This document shows, in pieces, positions 63,114 to 64,000 of a DNA stretch of 64,000 bases. The notes under the pieces were generated by a model that worked only from the letters and a program-made list of their open reading frames with translations, had not been told where the DNA came from and did not search any database. A program made the translations under genes and the position numbers. Position 1 is the first letter of the stretch, and each line of letters begins with the position of its first letter. Location of the stretch: the NCBI RefSeq assembly GCF_958295425.1, contig NC_081153.1:9627395-9691394 (forward strand), in the 5' to 3' direction. Source of the stretch: Solea solea (Eukaryota > Chordata > Actinopteri > Pleuronectiformes > Soleidae).

Positions 63114-63404
63114 GGGTTGTGCCCATGAAAAAAACTGTTGGTGGAGGAAGTGTGATGGTGTGGGGCGAGAGATATCGAGATGTGATTCTGCAACCAGGGA
63201 CAATCCCACATCTCCACTGTGGCTGTGTAGGGCTCTTCCACATGTTACTGAGGCCCCTGTTTGTCAAATTAATAAATTATTAAATTCTTTCTTCAGACTT
63301 GAATCATCTAATCCAATAAACGGACACCAAACAAGAGTCAGTAGCACAATAACCTGTTTGCCATTGGCAGAGAAGATTTGGCAAGTTTTTCATGGGCACA
63401 ACCC
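63114..63404 (+). mobile_element. Tc1-like transposase remnant inside a 19-bp inverted repeat
   Basis: Perfect inverted repeats gggttgtgcccatgaaaaa (63114-63132) and its complement (63386-63404) bound 291 bp. Just inside the left arm a plus frame reads KKTVGGGSVMVWG, the conserved box of Tc1/mariner DD34E transposases, after which similarity is lost. It is a fragment and cannot encode a transposase. Confidence 0.6.
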
Positions 63405-64000
63405 ACATACTCAACTCTGCTGCTCATCCCACGGATTCATTTTCCTCACTAATTAAACCATTTAAAAGGGAAATAAACAGGCTTTTCAACGGCATGAGAT
63501 TTATTTCCATGAGGTATCGTTGCAACAAAGAAATAATCAACCAAACACAAATTTCCATACTTTTTTGCTAAGTTTATATCAGGTCAATATGAGCCAAAAC
63601 AGTTATTTTTATTGTAACACAGTGGAAATGAACGGAAATAGATGCTGCCCTCATGTGCCTTAGAGGTGAGAGGGCCAGGGCCTCGTCAAAGCTACCTGCA
63701 ACTTTAATTACTGCTATCATCATAATAAATAGCAATTAAATTAAATGAGTTATTGTTTGTTATGGAAACTAATGGAGGAGTTTTTCGCAGTTTAGATCGA
63801 CACTTAACAAAATGATACTAATTTAATCACACAAAAAGTAAAAATCAAAAAATGGTTTGTTGGTGAAGCCTGGATTTTGGATCTGGATGGCTCAGTAAGA
63901 CGTTGCTGGAGGATCTCAGATCTCAGGCGGTGAACAGACTCACGCGTCACGAGGAGCTCAGTGTTTAGTTCTAACAGACAGACAGAGGACGACGTTCTCA

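Larger units (their letters stand above)
58639..64000. other. Right flank, no host gene seen
   Basis: AT-rich with microsatellites (60594-60612 CA, 60420-60440 AAAT, 61741-61760 TTTA) and the repeats listed separately. I see no exon with convincing similarity up to the window end. Confidence 0.5.

Noticed and set aside
63100..63460. 114-codon plus frame near the window end
   Set aside because: It reads across the Tc1 remnant in the wrong frame and into flanking sequence.

Overview
The window is vertebrate nuclear DNA, almost certainly from a teleost fish and probably a percomorph. It has spliced genes with GT-AG introns, AT-rich intergenic sequence, many TA, CA, CT and ATT microsatellites, and several interspersed repeat families that I know to be abundant in percomorph genomes. 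No bacterial or viral gene organisation is present.

Two genes can be reconstructed exon by exon. On the minus strand, 10253-25584, lies a retinoid X receptor of the beta class (rxrb): ten coding exons, 451 residues, ending in the RXRB-like tail EAPHQLT. On the plus strand, 45433-51979, lies the ER/Golgi zinc exporter slc39a7 (ZIP7/KE4): seven coding exons after a non-coding exon 1 near 43.8 kb, 499 residues. Their frames close exactly across every junction (1356 and 1500 nt), and both starts are preceded by an in-frame stop in the 5'UTR. The pair is divergently transcribed. This matches the conserved COL11A2-RXRB-SLC39A7-HSD17B8 order of the extended MHC class II region. Here the two starts are about 18-20 kb apart, whereas the mammalian genes are close neighbours.

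Region by region: 1-10.2 kb is the 3' side of rxrb with no confident gene (one exon-like segment at 3112-3252, minus strand). 10.25-25.6 kb is rxrb, whose introns carry several MITE-like elements and a striking pair of perfect hairpins. 25.6-43.5 kb is the expanded intergenic interval. It holds pyrimidine-rich tracts, several GC-richer exon-like islands that I cannot assign, a decayed THAP-domain reading frame at 38.4-38.6 kb, and a 395-bp element with 31-bp perfect terminal inverted repeats at 40.1 kb. 43.5-52.5 kb is the slc39a7 promoter and gene. 52.5-64 kb has no recognisable host gene, but it contains a ~0.95-kb repeat with a long foldback, a telomere-like dispersed repeat and a Tc1-like transposase remnant inside an inverted repeat.

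The two genes do not form one pathway. RXRB is the common heterodimer partner of nuclear receptors, and ZIP7 releases zinc from the secretory pathway; their adjacency is conserved synteny. I found no convincing new biological system. The most useful leads are the hairpin and foldback structures, the unassigned exon-like islands between the genes, and the tandemly repeated His-rich exon of slc39a7.
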